From: an uncultured Alphaproteobacteria bacterium
GTDB lineage: Bacteria; Pseudomonadota; Alphaproteobacteria; RF32; CAG-239
Length of the DNA: 14,868 nt
Direction of reading: 5' to 3'
NCBI GenBank assembly: GCA_934254925.1
Contig: CAKQMD010000034.1
Coordinates: forward strand, 1 to 14,868
Part shown: positions 13,354 to 14,868 of the stretch, one piece after another
How the letters are laid out: each line of letters starts with the position of its first letter
How positions within the stretch are numbered: position 1 is the first letter of the stretch
Made by a program: the position numbers and the translations under genes
The notes under the pieces: generated by a model
What the model was told of the DNA's origin: nothing
The model's database searches: none
What the model saw: the letters and a program-made list of their open reading frames with translations, nothing else

Positions 13354-13590
13354 ATGGAAAGAGAAACAGCCATGGGAGAGATTGACAAGGCTCTTCAGCA
13401 TGTTGCCAGATGTTCTTTTGACGATCCGGCCCAGAGTTTGAAAGACGATTTGGGATTGGACAGTTTGGAACGAATAGAATTGATGATTGAGTTGGAAAAA
13501 AACATTCCCGGTTTGAAAATCAGCGACGAACAAGCGAGTGATGCCAAAACGATAGAAGATGTGATTGCTTTGATTGTCGATAATTCTTAA
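13354..13590 (+). CDS. second, divergent acyl carrier protein
   Basis: The 78-residue acidic protein has the carrier-protein signature LGLDSLERIELMIELEK, with Ser37 as the predicted phosphopantetheine site, and a C-terminal TIEDVIALI helix. It differs clearly from AcpP at 10612-10845, so it is probably a specialised carrier (for example for a lipid A, very-long-chain or secondary-metabolite acyl group) rather than a duplicate. No synthase or acyltransferase is next to it. The ATG at 13354 has no ribosome binding site; the ATG at 13372 follows AAAGAG by 8 nt and may be the true start. It is 12 nt upstream of a small basic protein gene, and a terminator follows both. Acyl cargo unknown. Confidence 0.88.
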   Translation: MERETAMGEIDKALQHVARCSFDDPAQSLKDDLGLDSLERIELMIELEKNIPGLKISDEQASDAKTIEDVIALIVDNS

Positions 13591-13602
13591 AATTTGAAAA
13601 TT

Positions 13603-13764
13603 ATGAAAAAGAACATTGCCAATGCTCAAAGGCGTTTTCAGCAAAGTTGCGGCAGGGTGTCCTATGGTCAATACGGAAAACTCCGTCAAATGCAGGTGCC
13701 GCCGCAGGGGTGGATGTCGGAAAAAGCCCGCAAAAAAGGATTCCGACAGTTTTTGACCCATTGA
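13603..13764 (+). CDS. hypothetical 53-residue basic protein
   Basis: This short frame starts 12 nt after the second ACP. It encodes a very basic protein (many Lys, Arg and Gln; RRFQQSCGRVSYGQYGKLRQ, then EKARKKGFRQFLTH) with one Cys and no hydrophobic segment. No family is recognised. There is no clear ribosome binding site, so translation would depend on coupling to the ACP. The case for a gene is position: it fills the space between the ACP and a strong terminator 11 nt past its stop. A basic partner for an acidic carrier protein is an appealing guess with no direct evidence. A chance frame cannot be excluded. Confidence 0.5.
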   Translation: MKKNIANAQRRFQQSCGRVSYGQYGKLRQMQVPPQGWMSEKARKKGFRQFLTH

Positions 13765-13774
13765 ATTTTTGGTT

Positions 13775-13810
13775 ATATTCCCGCTCTTTAGGAGACGGGA
13801 ATATTTTTTT
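13775..13810 (+). terminator. Rho-independent terminator
   Basis: ATATTCCCG (13775-13783) and CGGGAATAT (13796-13804) form a perfect 9-bp stem, with an inner CTC/GAG pairing, followed by seven T. It ends the unit containing the second ACP and the small basic protein. Confidence 0.85.
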
Positions 13811-13851
13811 GTTTACTTTTATTTAGAAGCGTTATAGCCTGAACATGTCTT

Positions 13852-13880
13852 TTGATTATGAATAAATTATCATCTAATAA
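13852..13880 (+). promoter_or_regulatory. candidate promoter of the two-helix membrane protein
   Basis: TTGATT (13852-13857) and TAATAA (13875-13880) are separated by 17 bp. The start point would be about 10 nt before the ATG at 13897, so the message would be almost leaderless. That fits the lack of a properly spaced ribosome binding site. Confidence 0.45.
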
Positions 13881-13896
13881 TTAAAACTTTGCAGGT

Positions 13897-14253
13897 ATGA
13901 AGTTCAGAGAAGCGTGGGACTGGTTTGTTCGTTTGCCCGGAAGCCTGTCTTTTAAATTATTTGAGGCTCATCCCGGTTGGTTGCTTTTCGGCGCTGTTTT
14001 GAGCGGTGGGCTTATTGTATTGCTTGCCGTTGCTTTTCGGTTGAACGACTGGTTTTATTTGGTTTATGCCGGGGTAATTTTTGTATTGGGTGCAGCTGTT
14101 TGGCTGTTGCGGGTTTTTTACCAGTGGATTGAGAATTTGTGTCGCGAGAGTCCTCGGCTTCTGGCGAGTAAAAATTTTCATTTTATGAAAAAACTGTATG
14201 TTTGGAATGAGAAGATCCGCCGGCTGAAGTTGCTAAAAAGAAGAAAATGTTGA
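13897..14253 (+). CDS. hypothetical two-helix membrane protein
   Basis: I do not recognise this 118-residue protein. An amphipathic N terminus (MKFREAWDWFVRLPG) precedes two hydrophobic helices at about residues 27-47 and 52-72, then a cytosolic tail that is strongly basic at the end (KIRRLKLLKRRKC). Both ends are positively charged, so both are predicted inside, with a short periplasmic turn. The tail could contact membrane lipids, RNA or a partner. It is bounded by a promoter candidate and a very strong terminator, so it is monocistronic. It lies between the second ACP unit and a flagellin, with no sequence evidence tying it to either. Confidence 0.65.
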   Translation: MKFREAWDWFVRLPGSLSFKLFEAHPGWLLFGAVLSGGLIVLLAVAFRLNDWFYLVYAGVIFVLGAAVWLLRVFYQWIENLCRESPRLLASKNFHFMKKLYVWNEKIRRLKLLKRRKC

Positions 14254-14254
14254 G

Positions 14255-14287
14255 AAAAAGCCTTAACGAAATTCGTTAAGGCTTTTT
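14255..14287 (+). terminator. strong Rho-independent terminator
   Basis: AAAAAGCCTTAACGA and TCGTTAAGGCTTTTT flank a minimal loop (14255-14287), a perfect stem of about 15 bp with T-tracts on both strands. It begins 1 nt after the stop of the two-helix protein gene. Confidence 0.9.
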
Positions 14288-14310
14288 TGTGCCCAGGTTT
14301 AATTTTTTCT

Positions 14311-14335
14311 GTCTATATAGACTGATACAATATCA
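14311..14335 (+). promoter_or_regulatory. adjacent palindromes upstream of the flagellin gene
   Basis: GTCTATATAGAC (14311-14322) is a perfect 12-bp palindrome. Immediately next comes TGATA-CAA-TATCA (14323-14335). TTGACA follows at 14343-14348, but no good -10 lies 16-18 bp from it; GCGATAA at 14373-14379 resembles the -10 half of a flagellar sigma28 promoter without a matching -35. The palindromes are candidate operator sites. The actual promoter class is undecided. Confidence 0.35.
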
Positions 14336-14412
14336 ATACATGTTGACAAAATGACATTCGCTCTTGGGATTTGCGATAAAATAAATATATTGAAATCTAG
14401 GAGAGATTTGTA

Positions 14413-14868
14413 ATGAGCAACAATATCAGTTTAACCGCCTCAATGCGATCAAATTTGCTGAGCCTGCAAAATATTGCGGGACAAGTCGATTTGACCCAAA
14501 ATCGTCTCTCCACCGGATTAAAAGTCAACTCGGCGATCGACAATCCTTCTTCTTATTATACGGCTGTCTCTTTAAACAACCGTGCCAGTGACCTGTCAGC
14601 CTTGTTGGATTCGATGGCACAGGGAATCCAGACGATTAAAGCGGCGACGGAAGGTTTGGAGGCCGGGGCCGGACTATTGGAACAAGCTGCCGCCACGGCA
14701 ACCCAGGCTTTGGAGACCAATCATATTCCCGCCAAGTCCTGGTTTGAACAACAAGAAGGTGTGGCGGCGGTGGTCAGCAGCAAAGAGGAGCTGTTGGCGG
14801 CGGTAGATAGTGGCAAGAAAGGCGACATTGTGATTTACGGTCAGATTGACATGGGTGACAGCGGTATT
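14413..14868 (+). CDS. flagellin, N-terminal part, with beta-helix-like insert (partial)
   Basis: Flagellin is the secreted subunit of the flagellar filament. The 152 codons present stay open to the window edge. Residues 1-100 are the conserved D0/D1 helices: MSNNISLTASMRSNLLSLQN, TQNRLSTGLKVNSAIDNPSS, SLNNRASDLSALLDSM and GIQTIKAATEGLEAGAGLLE, close to alphaproteobacterial flagellins. At about residue 104 the helical pattern breaks. Residues 119-147 (VSSKEELLAAVDSGKKGDIV, then IYGQIDM) resemble the first rung of a pectin-lyase-like parallel beta-helix, so the variable region may be a large surface domain. AGGAG (14399-14403) lies 9 nt before the ATG. Flagellin identity is secure; the inserted fold is inferred from a short stretch. 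Confidence 0.9.
   Translation, partial: MSNNISLTASMRSNLLSLQNIAGQVDLTQNRLSTGLKVNSAIDNPSSYYTAVSLNNRASDLSALLDSMAQGIQTIKAATEGLEAGAGLLEQAAATATQALETNHIPAKSWFEQQEGVAAVVSSKEELLAAVDSGKKGDIVIYGQIDMGDSGI

Noticed and set aside
14582..14806. Arg/Pro-rich frame within the flagellin gene
   Set aside because: It is a shifted reading of the flagellin coding sequence, with no ribosome binding site and a composition typical of out-of-frame translation.

Overview
The window reads as chromosomal DNA of an alphaproteobacterium, probably a fermentative, flagellated, host- or sediment-associated one. This is inferred from gene order (acpP-fabF-mltG and mtaB-ftsY, both common in Alphaproteobacteria), from a YdcH/DUF465 small protein, from a flagellin with alphaproteobacterial N-terminal sequence, and from an L-lactate dehydrogenase. 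No genome comparison was possible. Most of it is ordinary housekeeping DNA. The region around 2.3-3.2 kb is visibly AT-rich, repeat-bearing and accessory-like, and the window ends inside an unusual flagellin.

Layout. 1-2.3 kb: hairpins and a bidirectional terminator, a DUF465 protein (-), a short TspO (+), mutY (-) overlapping tspO tail to tail, and an unknown charged protein (-). 2.3-3.2 kb: a Cys-tailed membrane protein (-) whose upstream DNA holds two decayed direct repeats and a four-segment, attenuator-like set of mutually exclusive pairings. 3.23-3.32 kb: tRNA-Leu(CAG) (-) with a terminator. 3.4-6.85 kb (-): xseA, an M23 peptidase, a single-domain response regulator and uppP, with overlaps or 2-nt gaps. 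6.95-9.9 kb (-): ldh, a terminator that contains the mtaB ribosome binding site, then mtaB overlapping ftsY. 10-10.3 kb (-): a membrane-anchored acidic protein with its own strong promoter and terminator. 10.5-13.3 kb (+): acpP, fabF, mltG. 13.35-13.8 kb (+): a second, divergent acyl carrier protein and a 53-residue basic protein closed by a terminator. 13.85-14.29 kb (+): a small two-helix membrane protein. 14.41 kb to the end (+): a flagellin that is still open at the edge.

How the genes fit together. acpP and fabF serve fatty-acid elongation. mltG and the M23 peptidase act on peptidoglycan, and uppP recycles its lipid carrier. ftsY delivers membrane proteins, mtaB modifies tRNA, mutY and xseA act in DNA repair, and ldh re-oxidises NADH. 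The most promising unexplained items are the flagellin whose variable region begins like a parallel beta-helix, the attenuator-like leader next to tRNA-Leu, the terminator/ribosome-binding-site overlap at mtaB, and the orphan ACP paired with a small basic protein.
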